The notes under the pieces are model-generated. The model was not told the DNA's origin, ran no database searches, and saw nothing but the letters and a program-made list of their open reading frames with translations. Of a DNA stretch of 64,000 bases, positions 16,702-25,274 are shown piece after piece. The position numbers were made by a program, and so were the translations under genes. The DNA lies in assembly GCF_038069655.2 (NCBI RefSeq), contig NZ_CP150951.2, positions 2,196,001 through 2,260,000 of the forward strand, in the 5' to 3' direction. Numbering within the stretch: the first letter of the stretch is position 1; every line of letters begins with the position of its first letter. The stretch is from Yoonia sp. BS5-3. GTDB taxonomy: Bacteria > Pseudomonadota > Alphaproteobacteria > Rhodobacterales > Rhodobacteraceae.

Positions 16702-17453
16702 AAATTTCGGTCGTTACAGCAGTTATGAACGGTCGGGCGACTTTGCCCTCCTGCTTGCAGAGCCTTTTGGTGCAATCCCATCGCGATATCGAACATGTCG
16801 TCCAGGATGGCGGATCGACTGATGGTACATTGGCCTATTTGCGGGCGCATGGGCATCCGCAGATGGCGCTTTTGTCGGCCCCCGATAACGGGATTTATGA
16901 CGCGATCAATAATGGTATCAAACGTGCCAGTGGCGATGTCATTGGTTTGCTTCACGCCGATGATCAATTGGCTGGTCCGACCGTACTTGCCGCAGTTGTG
17001 GATGCGCTGAGCGATCCTGATATCGATGGTGTCTATGGGGATTTGCAATATGTCGCGCGCGATGATGAGACCCGGGTGATCCGTCATTGGAAGGCGGGCG
17101 CCTTTGCACAGGCAAAGTTGAAGCGCGGTTGGATGCCGCCGCACCCCACGCTGTATTTGCGCCGCGCCGTGTTTGAACGCTGGGGCCTTTATGATACGAG
17201 CTATCGTATCTCAGGTGATTATGATGGCATGTTACGCTTTTTGGCGTCTGGTCAGGTGCGCCTGGCTTATGTTCCGCATGTGATGGTGCGCATGAAGATG
17301 GGCGGCGTGAGTAACAAATCCTTTGCCCATATGATCCGCAAGAGCCGTGAAGACTATCGGGCGATCCGCCATCATAAAATTGGTGGAATGGGGACCCTGG
17401 TGGGTAAGAACTTGTCCAAGATCGTCCAGTTCGGCGGGCCGCGTCAGCCGTAG
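16698..17453 (+). CDS. GT2-family glycosyltransferase, WcaE/WcaA-like
   Basis: 251 residues. The GT-A core is complete: ISVVTAVMNGRATLP, QDGGSTDGTLAYL, DNGIYDAINNG, and the LLHADDQL metal site near residue 96; the GWMPPHPTLYLRR acceptor-side motif is typical of colanic acid transferases of the WcaE type. It is the last gene of the flippase-to-transferase operon. Its final 10 nt overlap the end of the convergent cdsA-like gene. Confidence 0.87.
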   Translation: MKISVVTAVMNGRATLPSCLQSLLVQSHRDIEHVVQDGGSTDGTLAYLRAHGHPQMALLSAPDNGIYDAINNGIKRASGDVIGLLHADDQLAGPTVLAAVVDALSDPDIDGVYGDLQYVARDDETRVIRHWKAGAFAQAKLKRGWMPPHPTLYLRRAVFERWGLYDTSYRISGDYDGMLRFLASGQVRLAYVPHVMVRMKMGGVSNKSFAHMIRKSREDYRAIRHHKIGGMGTLVGKNLSKIVQFGGPRQP

Positions 17454-18385
17454 AAATATTTGGAAAGGTGATAGAAGATGGGCGCCGCGAAGATCACGCT
17501 ATCAAGCTGATCGACAAATCCGCCTTGCCCCGGGATCAGATGCGACCAGTCTTTGACCCCGCGATCACGTTTGATCGCCGCTACAACAAGGCTGCCGAAC
17601 ATCCCCACAAGCGATGCGACACCGGCCATGATCATCGCCCCCCAAAGCCCGAAAGGTGTGATCCAACTTAGCAAGCCGCCAATTACCATTGCGCTGATGA
17701 CGCCGCAGAACAACCCCTCCCATGTTTTGGGCGATAGGCCGGGGGCGATGCGTGTTCTGCCGATCCGCCGCCCAAAGAAATATTCGAGCAGATCGCCCAA
17801 TTGCACCACCATGACAAGGAATGCGACCAGTAACAGGCTGCGCTCCCCATAGCCGAAAATTTCAAGGTTCATCAGCGCCGGTACATGGCTGACGCAGAAG
17901 ACGGAAATCATAAGCGCCCATTGGGTTTCAGCCACGCGCATCAAAAAGCGTTTTGCGTTCCCGCGCAGCGCTGACACGATGGGCAGTAGCAAGAATGCGT
18001 AAACCGGAATGAAAATCGCATAGAGCCCGTCCCAGCCAAGCCCGACAAAGACGTATTGCAAGGGCAATACTGCAAAGAAGGCCAGTGCAAGCGATAGGTG
18101 ATCGGCTTGTGCCTTGGCCGTTAAGGTCAGAAATTCGCGCAGTGCGGCGAATGACGCAAAGGCGAAAAGCGTCATGATACCTGCCCGGCCCAGCAACAGC
18201 GCCCCGCCGATAAACGCGACCATGCCCCACCAGCTTTGAACCCGGGTCATGTAAGTGTCCAGCATCGGGTTGTTAAAACCCGGCTCTTCGCGGGCGCGCA
18301 GCACCTCGCCCAGGAAGGTCATTGCAATCAAAATGCCGAAGCTGCCCAGGGTAAGTAACAGAATATGCTCGGTCGTGCTGTTCAT
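17444..18385 (-). CDS. cdsA: Phosphatidate cytidylyltransferase-like protein
   Basis: 313 residues with about eight membrane spans. The C-terminal CDP-alcohol signature is present as KRDRGVKDWSHLIPGQGG followed by FVDQLDS. Canonical CdsA has H in PGHGG and R in DRxD, and both are Gln here. The enzyme makes CDP-diacylglycerol from CTP and phosphatidate. It is translationally coupled (4-nt overlap) to the acyltransferase gene before it, which would supply phosphatidate. The two substitutions recall divergent CdsA-like paralogues, so this may not be the main housekeeping copy. Confidence 0.8.
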   Translation of the reverse strand: MNSTTEHILLLTLGSFGILIAMTFLGEVLRAREEPGFNNPMLDTYMTRVQSWWGMVAFIGGALLLGRAGIMTLFAFASFAALREFLTLTAKAQADHLSLALAFFAVLPLQYVFVGLGWDGLYAIFIPVYAFLLLPIVSALRGNAKRFLMRVAETQWALMISVFCVSHVPALMNLEIFGYGERSLLLVAFLVMVVQLGDLLEYFFGRRIGRTRIAPGLSPKTWEGLFCGVISAMVIGGLLSWITPFGLWGAMIMAGVASLVGMFGSLVVAAIKRDRGVKDWSHLIPGQGGFVDQLDSVIFAAPIFYHLSKYFYG

Positions 18386-19023
18386 GTCCGGTCCTCAGGG
18401 GCGAGGGCTATGAGCGCGTCAGAGGCACGTTTGAGAAACGCGTCTTTGCTTTCACCTTCTTTGACATGGATCGGTTCGCCAAATGTCACGGTGCAGATCA
18501 GGGGCAGGGGGATCACTTCGCCTTTGGGCATGATCGCGGTCAGGTTCGCAACCCAAGTTGGGACTAGATCCACATCTGGCCGTGCAACACCCATGTTATA
18601 AAGCCCGGCTTTGAACGGCAGCAGCGGATCATCTGTCATATTTCGATTGCCTTCGGGAAAGATGATGAGCGACGATCCTTCGTCGAGTGCTGCGATGATT
18701 TTGTCCATTGGTTTGTCTTTGACCTCAGGCCGGCGGTCGACGAGCACGCAGTTGAATACCTCCGGCCCGACAAAGGCGCGGAGCTTGTTTTTCAGCCAGT
18801 AATCTGCTGCCGCCACGGGCCGCACCGTTCGGCGCAGCGCTGGTGGAAGGACGGACCAGATCATCGGCATATCCGCGTTAGAGGTATGATTGGCGAAATA
18901 GACCCGCTGCCGCGGCACCGGTTCGATCCCTTGCCAATCGGCGCGCACTGCGGTGATTGCGCGGGCAAAGACGCGGATGGATTGGCCGACGATACGGGCC
19001 GCAAATTGACGCAGAAATTTCAT
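18382..19023 (-). CDS. 1-acyl-sn-glycerol-3-phosphate acyltransferase (PlsC-like)
   Basis: 213 residues. The acyltransferase H-x4-D motif is NHTSNAD near residue 46, and the glycerolipid-binding motif FPEGNRNM replaces the commoner FPEGTRS near residue 124. There is a single basic hydrophobic N-terminus for membrane association. It would esterify lysophosphatidate, the substrate step just before CdsA. Its stop overlaps the cdsA-like start by 4 nt. Confidence 0.85.
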   Translation of the reverse strand: MKFLRQFAARIVGQSIRVFARAITAVRADWQGIEPVPRQRVYFANHTSNADMPMIWSVLPPALRRTVRPVAAADYWLKNKLRAFVGPEVFNCVLVDRRPEVKDKPMDKIIAALDEGSSLIIFPEGNRNMTDDPLLPFKAGLYNMGVARPDVDLVPTWVANLTAIMPKGEVIPLPLICTVTFGEPIHVKEGESKDAFLKRASDALIALAPEDRT

Positions 19024-19101
19024 GTGATCAACTTTGACGAAGCATTGTGCGTTTGGAAAGGGTTAAGCCCTGCCCGCGAAGATCACGGGCAGGGGCAGCC
19101 A

Positions 19102-19383
19102 TTAGATTTTGTCGTCGCCGACGAAGTCTGACAGCAGCTTTTCGTTTTTGGCTTCTTCCAACCGCTGAATGCGGTCTTCGGACAACCGATCATCGAAACG
19201 GTATTTCACGAAATTGACCAGTGCCAGGGTCAAAAGCAGGATGCCGATGCCCCAGTAGCCCTTGGTCGAAAGTGGCACATCTGGCGACAGATAGAGCGAG
19301 AGCCCCAGCATGAAATAGGCAACCAGAACGGCAAAGCCGTTAAAGAACATGATCATCGTGTTGTCGGAACGGGTCGGATTCAT
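19102..19383 (-). CDS. YiaA/YiaB two-helix membrane protein
   Basis: 93 residues with two membrane helices (about 12-33 and 42-60) and a charged C-terminal coil, the plan of the YiaAB two-helix family of unknown function. A strong AAGGAG site precedes the ATG by 8 nt. It lies 29 nt after the pspA-like gene, and the pair looks like one stress-response operon. Confidence 0.75.
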   Translation of the reverse strand: MNPTRSDNTMIMFFNGFAVLVAYFMLGLSLYLSPDVPLSTKGYWGIGILLLTLALVNFVKYRFDDRLSEDRIQRLEEAKNEKLLSDFVGDDKI

Positions 19384-19412
19384 TGTTTTATCTCCTTAAT
19401 CGAACGGTGTTG

Positions 19413-20093
19413 TTACTTTTGTTTGGTTTTGAGGCGCTTGAGGACGTCATCGGCGGTTGACCGTGTAGCGGCCCCAAACCCTGCATCGGCCATGCGATCT
19501 GCGATCGTATCGCCAGCCAAGTCGCGGTTGATATCTTGTAGGATTTCGCTGCGTTCAAACGGGTCGTCTTTGCCTAGCACACGGTTTATCAGCTCTTCAG
19601 CTTCTTCGACGGCCCCGTCTTGTAGACCTGTTACCGTCATCTGAACTTGCATTTTTTGTTCGCGGCGAACAGCGCGGGCCTGAATTGCACCCTGTTTGAG
19701 GTCGATAATCCGGCGATGCCCGCTTTCGATGGAACTGCGCAGGCGGATCACTTTTTGATCAAGCCGATCCAGGGTTTCGCCACGGATGGTTTTTTCGTTT
19801 TCCATCGTCGCAATGGCGCGGGCGGCCTCATGCGCCATGTCTTCACGATCACTGTCCAATGCTTCCTTCGCGCGTTTGGTCAGATCGTTGATCCGCGTCT
19901 TTAGCGCAGCATATTGTTTTTCTTCGGAACGTTGACGTTGGATCAGGCTGGCCAAGGTGCCTTTTGCGGCACGTAGGCTGGTTTCGCTTTCGCGGATCTT
20001 TTGATCGATCAGTTCAATGGCAAAGGCGTCGCGGACCCGGTCTTCGGCGCGCGCATTTTGCCCATGAATTAATGTAGCAAGTGTCTTGAGCAT
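19413..20093 (-). CDS. pspA: PspA/IM30-family envelope stress protein
   Basis: 226 residues, almost all helical with long heptad stretches, starting MLKTLATLIHGQNARAEDRV, the typical N-terminal amphipathic helix of PspA/IM30 proteins. These proteins bind and stabilise damaged inner membrane. The start at 20093 is preceded by GGAG. Two copies of a 13-bp palindrome flank its likely promoter, and the gene for a TetR-type regulator lies directly upstream on the same strand. Confidence 0.8.
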   Translation of the reverse strand: MLKTLATLIHGQNARAEDRVRDAFAIELIDQKIRESETSLRAAKGTLASLIQRQRSEEKQYAALKTRINDLTKRAKEALDSDREDMAHEAARAIATMENEKTIRGETLDRLDQKVIRLRSSIESGHRRIIDLKQGAIQARAVRREQKMQVQMTVTGLQDGAVEEAEELINRVLGKDDPFERSEILQDINRDLAGDTIADRMADAGFGAATRSTADDVLKRLKTKQK

Positions 20094-20109
20094 CTGTATC
20101 TCCAGTAAA

Positions 20110-20122
20110 TGAACATCGTTCA
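20110..20122. promoter_or_regulatory. TetR-type operator, proximal
   Basis: TGAACATCGTTCA is a perfect dyad of TGAAC arms around 3 nt. It lies 17 bp upstream of the pspA-like start codon. The same dyad, read on the other strand, recurs at 20166-20178. Confidence 0.65.
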
Positions 20123-20128
20123 AATATT

Positions 20129-20157
20129 GAGATAGCGATGCTGACGCTGGATTGCAA
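20129..20157 (-). promoter_or_regulatory. Probable pspA promoter between two operators
   Basis: On the minus strand TTGCAA and TATCTC lie 17 nt apart, a reasonable sigma-70-type -35/-10 pair, exactly between the two palindromic operators. A repressor bound to either would block RNA polymerase. Confidence 0.45.
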
Positions 20158-20165
20158 GGGAATAA

Positions 20166-20178
20166 TGAACGATGTTCA
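20166..20178. promoter_or_regulatory. TetR-type operator, distal
   Basis: TGAACGATGTTCA, the reverse complement of the proximal copy, 56 bp from it centre to centre and 7 bp beyond the stop of the TetR-type gene. Confidence 0.65.
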
Positions 20179-20185
20179 CACTTTT

Positions 20186-20779
20186 TTAGGAGCTCGTGAT
20201 TTGTCGTAGGACAAGCGCGATCATCCGTTCGATTTCATCGGTCGGTACGCCGGCGCTTGCTTCGTCCAGACCCAATAGGACGATACCATGGATCGATGAG
20301 AAAAGCGCGCGGGTCAAAAGTTCTAACTCATGCGCATCACGGTCCGGGAAGATGACCTGAAGCGGGTTCGCGATATAGGCAAAGAGTTGACCCATTTCTT
20401 GCAGGTACCAATCCGGTGCGGCCTCACCGGGCGCACGCTCTACGTCAAAAAGCGCCCGCCAACTGAGGTGATTTTCCGCAGCAAACCGGTGATAGGCTTG
20501 CGCCATAATCACCAATTGTTCAGATGGGTCCTGCGGTGCTTCTGCCAAGGCGGCGGCGACATCAGCCCCCAGTCGGTGAAATGTCCGTGCGTTTACCGCC
20601 AAGACTAGATCAGTCAAATCGCCGAACACATTGTAAATGGCGCCGACAGCGCATCCGGCTTCTGATGCCAAGTCGCGGGCGCGTAAAGCTGATAACCCTT
20701 TTTCCGAGATTGTCCGCTCGGCGATCAAAATCAGGTTTTCACGTAATGCCGCGCGCCGCGCTGCCACTTTCCCAGCCAT
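20186..20779 (-). CDS. TetR-family transcriptional regulator
   Basis: 197 residues. The N-terminal helix-turn-helix is clear: ISEKGLSALRARDLASEAG, then CAVGAIYNVFGDLTDLV, at about residues 20-60. The C-terminal helical domain contains a WRALFDVE segment seen in many TetR proteins. It most likely represses the pspA-yiaAB pair downstream, since two TGAAC-N3-GTTCA palindromes bracket the promoter there. The ATG at 20779 has GAGGGTG upstream; a longer frame to 20878 has no comparable site. The inducer is unknown. Confidence 0.85.
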   Translation of the reverse strand: MAGKVAARRAALRENLILIAERTISEKGLSALRARDLASEAGCAVGAIYNVFGDLTDLVLAVNARTFHRLGADVAAALAEAPQDPSEQLVIMAQAYHRFAAENHLSWRALFDVERAPGEAAPDWYLQEMGQLFAYIANPLQVIFPDRDAHELELLTRALFSSIHGIVLLGLDEASAGVPTDEIERMIALVLRQITSS

Positions 20780-20847
20780 ATGCACCCTCTGCCTGAACCT
20801 TTGTTGGTTGTAGGCCAAGAGATAGTGCATGGAAAGGGCCGCCGCAT

Positions 20848-21555
20848 TTACAGGCGCTGCGCGCCTAAATCTTGCCATTCAAGTGGGGGAGGAAGCGCGA
20901 AAGATGCGCAGTCAACCCTGAGCACCCGTCGCCCTGAGGGCACCCTTGCCGGTTTGGAGCAGTGTAGTGTCAGCATTTTCAAAACCAGAACATCGCCCCG
21001 TTGCGCCTGGCAAATTTCGATGGGCAGTTTTCCTGCTTCTGTCTCGGCCGCCGCCGCAGTAATGATCCCCTTTTTGTGGCTGCCCAAAGCAAGCGCCATT
21101 GCCCCATTGTCTTCATCTGTGTCATCCAAATGGACACGCACGAACAACATGTTCTCAAGCACCTGTTGCGGGGGTTCACAATGCCAAATGCCCGACTTTT
21201 GCGTCCAGTTCGTATAACCCGGCAAATTGGCCCGATCCTTTACCGCGATCACCCGATCTTGGTGCCATGGAACACCCCAATTGGTGGCTTCAGATTTGTT
21301 AAAAGCCACAGTTCTGACCGGATGCGTTTCGGCGTCGATCCACCTTAAGGCCCTTAGCAGAGTGCCGTCTGCGCGCAGGGCGTGGGTCAGCGTCGTTGAT
21401 CGTGCCAAACGTGCCCCAGCCTTGGTTTGGGACGCTGCGGCTTGATCAAAGAGCTGCAGGTCTTGTTCAGAGATCGCTTGCCTTAGCCAAAGACGCCCCT
21501 CGGTTTCGAAGGTTGTCTTCGCGCTTTGCCGGGCCATGCTTGCGCCACTTGTCAT
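20848..21555 (-). CDS. Phytanoyl-CoA dioxygenase-family Fe/2OG oxygenase
   Basis: 235 residues. The iron-binding HxD pair is in WHQDRVIAV near residue 93, and the distal His is in LTLHCSKPA; a following RRVLRVDC Arg fits 2-oxoglutarate binding. This is the PhyH family, non-haem Fe(II) dioxygenases that hydroxylate small organic acids, amines or acyl chains. The start at 21555 has AAGAAGG upstream and lies 4 nt after the stop of the racemase-type gene, so the two are probably coupled. The substrate is unknown; context suggests a small acid or sugar acid. Confidence 0.8.
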   Translation of the reverse strand: MTSGASMARQSAKTTFETEGRLWLRQAISEQDLQLFDQAAASQTKAGARLARSTTLTHALRADGTLLRALRWIDAETHPVRTVAFNKSEATNWGVPWHQDRVIAVKDRANLPGYTNWTQKSGIWHCEPPQQVLENMLFVRVHLDDTDEDNGAMALALGSHKKGIITAAAAETEAGKLPIEICQAQRGDVLVLKMLTLHCSKPARVPSGRRVLRVDCASFALPPPLEWQDLGAQRL

Positions 21556-21559
21556 TTGA

Positions 21560-22792
21560 TTAGCCTTCTTTGACCGGCGCGCCCCCCGCAAAGGTGTTTG
21601 TGTCATGATAGCTGATCGGTTCTTCCTGCATTTCAAGGTGCAGCCCGTTCCCAGTATAGGGGTTGGCCCGGGCAAGCGCTTCGTCAAAATCGATCCCAAG
21701 GCCGGGTGCAGTGGGCACCGGGATATAGCCATCCTCGACAGTGATGCTGTTTTTGATCAGCGCGTCATGGAAGGGCGTTTCGATGGTTTCGGCCATCAAT
21801 ATGTTTGGAATTGATGCGGCCAGCTGCACATTGGCGGCCCATTCCACCGGACCGGCATACAGGTGCGGCGCGATCTGGGCGTTGTAGACTTCAGCCATCG
21901 CGGCGATTTTTTTCGTCTCCCAGATCCCCCCGGACCGGCCAAGCGCGGGTTGCAAAATTGTTGCCGCGCCGCTGCGCAAGACCGGGGCAAATTCAGCTTT
22001 TGTCGTCAGGCGTTCGCCTGTGGCAACGGGGATGCTCACCGCTGATGCGACCTTGGCCATGGCGTCGACATTGTCTGGTGGGATCGGCTCTTCGTACCAA
22101 AGCGGCGAATAGGGTTCGAGCGCTTTGCCCAGCCTAATCGCGCCGCCAGTTGAGAATTGACCATGTGTGCCGAAGAGCAGGTCCGCCTTGTCGCCTACTG
22201 CCTCGCGGATCGCTTTGCAGAAACGGACCGACAGCGCAATATCATGCATCGACGGCATATGCCCGCCCCGAATGGTGTAGGGTCCTGCCGGATCAAATTT
22301 GACGGCTGTGTACCCTTTCTCAACCATATCGGCGGCGACTTCTGCCGCCATGTCCGCGCTTGCCCAGAAATCTGGCAGTGGGTGTGATGGCCGCGGATAA
22401 AGATACGTATATGCCCGGATGCGTTCGTTCACCCGCCCGCCAATCAGCGCATGAACAGGCCGGTCCCGATCCTTGCCTAAGATGTCCCAACAGGCCATTT
22501 CAAGTCCGGACCAGGCGCCAATGACAGTCAGGTCAGGGCGCTGCGTAAAACCTGCCGAAAAGACCCGGCGATACATCAATTCGATATTTTCTGGGTTTTC
22601 GTCTGCCATATGCCGGGAAAAGACATCGTGGATGACGGCCTTCATTGCCTCTGGCCCTATGGAAGAGGCATAGCATTCGCCGTAACCGACGACCCCGGTG
22701 TCGGTTGTTACCTTGGGAATGATCCAATAGCGCCCGCCCCAACCGGGGGCCGGCGGTGCTGTGACGATGATATCAAGATCGGCAAGTTTCAT
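21560..22792 (-). CDS. Mandelate racemase/muconate lactonizing enzyme family dehydratase
   Basis: 410 residues in the enolase superfamily. An N-terminal capping domain (to about residue 130) is followed by the barrel with AVKFDPAGPY, metal-ligand segments near DLLFGTHGQF and WYEEPIPPDN, ATGERL and the late catalytic QIAPHLYAGP. The THGQ and PH motifs resemble acid-sugar dehydratases (galactonate or mannonate type) rather than true mandelate racemase. It is flanked by an alcohol dehydrogenase and a PhyH oxygenase in one leftward unit. Start chosen at MKLADLDI. Confidence 0.82.
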   Translation of the reverse strand: MKLADLDIIVTAPPAPGWGGRYWIIPKVTTDTGVVGYGECYASSIGPEAMKAVIHDVFSRHMADENPENIELMYRRVFSAGFTQRPDLTVIGAWSGLEMACWDILGKDRDRPVHALIGGRVNERIRAYTYLYPRPSHPLPDFWASADMAAEVAADMVEKGYTAVKFDPAGPYTIRGGHMPSMHDIALSVRFCKAIREAVGDKADLLFGTHGQFSTGGAIRLGKALEPYSPLWYEEPIPPDNVDAMAKVASAVSIPVATGERLTTKAEFAPVLRSGAATILQPALGRSGGIWETKKIAAMAEVYNAQIAPHLYAGPVEWAANVQLAASIPNILMAETIETPFHDALIKNSITVEDGYIPVPTAPGLGIDFDEALARANPYTGNGLHLEMQEEPISYHDTNTFAGGAPVKEG

Positions 22793-22858
22793 ACGTGATG
22801 CCCCTTTGAGCGGCCGGCAAGACGGGTTTGACCCATCCGGCATAGCACTGGTGTTCAG

Positions 22859-23938
22859 TTAGTCGAACACAATCACGTTGCGCTTGGCACTGCCAGTCTT
22901 TGTATCGGCAATTGCCTCATTAATCTGCTCTAAAGGCCAGCGCCCCGAAATAAGCTCGTCCAGTTTGAGCCGCCCCTGTTCATAAAGATCGACCATCCAG
23001 GGGATATCCCGCGAGATCACGACATCGCCCATCTTTGAGCCGACCATCCCTTGCCCGGTTGCTGCTAGCATAACGGGTTCATAACTGGACATTGCACCCG
23101 AATGGGGCATGCCGACCATGATCACCTTTCCGCCGTTGCTAAGATATTTAGGTGCAGTGTCATAGGCCGGGATTGCGCCTACCGTGACAAATACCGCATC
23201 TGCGCCGCGGCCAATTGCCTGTTTGGCCGCTCGCCACGGTTTGTCCGTTGTCGCCAAGACCCCGTCGGTTGCACCAAAGTCACGTGCGATGGCCAGTTTC
23301 TCTTCGGACATGTCAACAGCAACGATCCGGCGGGCACCCGCAATGCGTGCGCCTTGAATGGCATTCAGACCGACGCCGCCCGCGCCAATCACAACCACGT
23401 CCTGTCCAGCTCGCAGGGCTGCCGCATTCACGACCGCACCCACCCCTGTGATCACGCCGCAAGCCAAAAGCGAGGCGGCAACCATTTCAATCCCATCTGT
23501 CAGTTTGACAACCTGGCTTTGATCAACAACGACCTTTTCAGCAAAGCCGCCCGTATGCATTGCCTGATGTAGGGTTTCACCGTCTGCGCCGGTTAGGGGC
23601 CCGCTTACCATGTCAGTTTCGCATGCGACGGGCTTTCCACCCGAACAGGATGGGCAGGCGCCGCAGGCCCGGATCAATGTGACTACAATGGGATCGCCGA
23701 CTGCAACCCCGCGCACCCCTTCACCAATAGCTGTGATATGGCCTGCGGCTTCGTGCCCATAAACGGCGGGCAAGGTACCGCCCCAGCCCCCGTCGATAAA
23801 TGAGATATCTGAGTGGCAGATTGCGCAAGCTTTCAATGAAACCTCGACCTCGCCCAATTGCGGGGCGGCGAGTGTGACCGTTTCAATGGTCAGTGGCGCA
23901 CCAAATTGTCGGCAAACGGCTGCTTTGATTTTGGTCAT
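22859..23938 (-). CDS. Zn-dependent alcohol dehydrogenase
   Basis: 359 residues of the medium-chain dehydrogenase family. The catalytic zinc site is shown by CAICHSD and GHEAAGH, the structural zinc lobe by CGACPSCSGGKPVAC, and NAD binding by VIGAGGVGLNAIQGA. The closest general type is the class III/aryl-alcohol branch. It oxidises an alcohol to an aldehyde or the reverse in the cytoplasm. The ATG at 23938 was chosen because the family begins at this point; an upstream extension overlaps the MFS gene. Confidence 0.88.
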   Translation of the reverse strand: MTKIKAAVCRQFGAPLTIETVTLAAPQLGEVEVSLKACAICHSDISFIDGGWGGTLPAVYGHEAAGHITAIGEGVRGVAVGDPIVVTLIRACGACPSCSGGKPVACETDMVSGPLTGADGETLHQAMHTGGFAEKVVVDQSQVVKLTDGIEMVAASLLACGVITGVGAVVNAAALRAGQDVVVIGAGGVGLNAIQGARIAGARRIVAVDMSEEKLAIARDFGATDGVLATTDKPWRAAKQAIGRGADAVFVTVGAIPAYDTAPKYLSNGGKVIMVGMPHSGAMSSYEPVMLAATGQGMVGSKMGDVVISRDIPWMVDLYEQGRLKLDELISGRWPLEQINEAIADTKTGSAKRNVIVFD

Positions 23939-24011
23939 CGGCTTGTCCTGCTCCCTTGATCTTACAAGACTTTGTGTCGCTACCGGAGCGAACTCAAGCC
24001 TGAACGCGACG

Positions 24012-25229
24012 TTAGGAGGTCTTTGCGCGCTGTGGTCGCGGTGTTTGCAGGAACACTGCAATACAAAAGATCGTCAGCATCGCAGACAGCAAGAAAGGTG
24101 CACCCGGCAGATGGATCGGGGCATCCCCGTCCGTGAAATACCAGAAAGTCCGTGTAACGATGAGAGGCGCAACAATTGTCGCAACCGCATTAAGCGAGGT
24201 CAGCGTGCCTTGCAGCTCACCTTGTTGGTCGTCCGATGCCGTACGGGACATGATCCCTTGCAAAGCCGGATCGGCGATAGAGCCAAGCGCTGCCAGTGGC
24301 GTCAGGGCAAGCACGACCCAGCCAATGGGCACAATGGCAATCAAGGTGAAGGCCAAAACGTCGATGGACAGCCCCAGGAGCACGGTCTTGCGTTCGCCGA
24401 TCCGGTTTATGATTGGTTTGATCAACAGCCCCTGTACGATCGCGATGCCGATTCCGAATATCCCAAGCGATAGGCCGATCATGCCCGGGCCCCAATCAAA
24501 TCGTGCAACCCCGAAATAGGCCCAGACGCCCGGATAGACGAAAAACGCGACCGTGTAGACAAATTTGACCAGCATGAGTCGTTTGAGCCCCGGCAATCTG
24601 CCGATATTCTTAAACGCGCCAAATGGGTTCGCCCGCCGCAATGAAAACGGCCGTCTCATTTTGTTCGTGACAGTCTCTGGCAGGATGAAATATCCGAAAA
24701 TCGCATTCGCCCCAGCTAGAAATGCCGCCCCCCAGAAAGGTGCGCGTGTCCCAAATTCGGCCAAAACCCCGCCAAGGATCGGCCCCAGTACAAAGCCAAC
24801 GCCGAAGGCCGCACCGATCAGTCCAAAATGCGCGGCTTTTTCGTGTGGTTCAGATATATCGGCCATATAGGCAGCTGAAGTTGATTGGGTGGCTGCCGTA
24901 ATACCCCCAATAATCCGCCCGATGATCAGAAGCCATATCGTATGGGCCAAGGCCATCAACACGTAGTCAAAAGCCATGATCACAAGCGAAATGATCAAGA
25001 TGGGTCTGCGGCCATAGCGATCAGACAGGTTCCCCACTGTCGGTCCAAAGAGAAACTGCATCACCGCGAAGATCGTTGTCAGCGTCCCGCCCCAGATGGC
25101 GGCTTGCCCCAGCCCGTTGCCGCCGACTTCTTGCAGAAGATCGGGCATTACCGGCATAATCAGGCCGATACCCATACTATCCAGCATGACGGAAATCAGG
25201 ATAAATGTCAGGGCAAGGCGTTTATTCAT
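24012..25229 (-). CDS. MFS transporter, TetA/TCR type
   Basis: 405 residues with twelve membrane spans. The MFS motif A between spans 2 and 3 reads GNLSDRYGRRPIL, and the motif C region reads GVGFVLGPILGG, which marks a drug/H+ antiporter of the TetA branch. The start of the protein (LALTFILISVMLDSMGIGLI) is also typical of TetA-like proteins. It may export a toxic intermediate or drug. It lies 45 nt after an alpha/beta hydrolase gene and 73 nt before the dehydrogenase. Confidence 0.87.
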   Translation of the reverse strand: MNKRLALTFILISVMLDSMGIGLIMPVMPDLLQEVGGNGLGQAAIWGGTLTTIFAVMQFLFGPTVGNLSDRYGRRPILIISLVIMAFDYVLMALAHTIWLLIIGRIIGGITAATQSTSAAYMADISEPHEKAAHFGLIGAAFGVGFVLGPILGGVLAEFGTRAPFWGAAFLAGANAIFGYFILPETVTNKMRRPFSLRRANPFGAFKNIGRLPGLKRLMLVKFVYTVAFFVYPGVWAYFGVARFDWGPGMIGLSLGIFGIGIAIVQGLLIKPIINRIGERKTVLLGLSIDVLAFTLIAIVPIGWVVLALTPLAALGSIADPALQGIMSRTASDDQQGELQGTLTSLNAVATIVAPLIVTRTFWYFTDGDAPIHLPGAPFLLSAMLTIFCIAVFLQTPRPQRAKTS

Positions 25230-25274
25230 CGATCCGCAGTTAAACTGTTCAGTTCACTTTGCAAAGGGGCGCTT

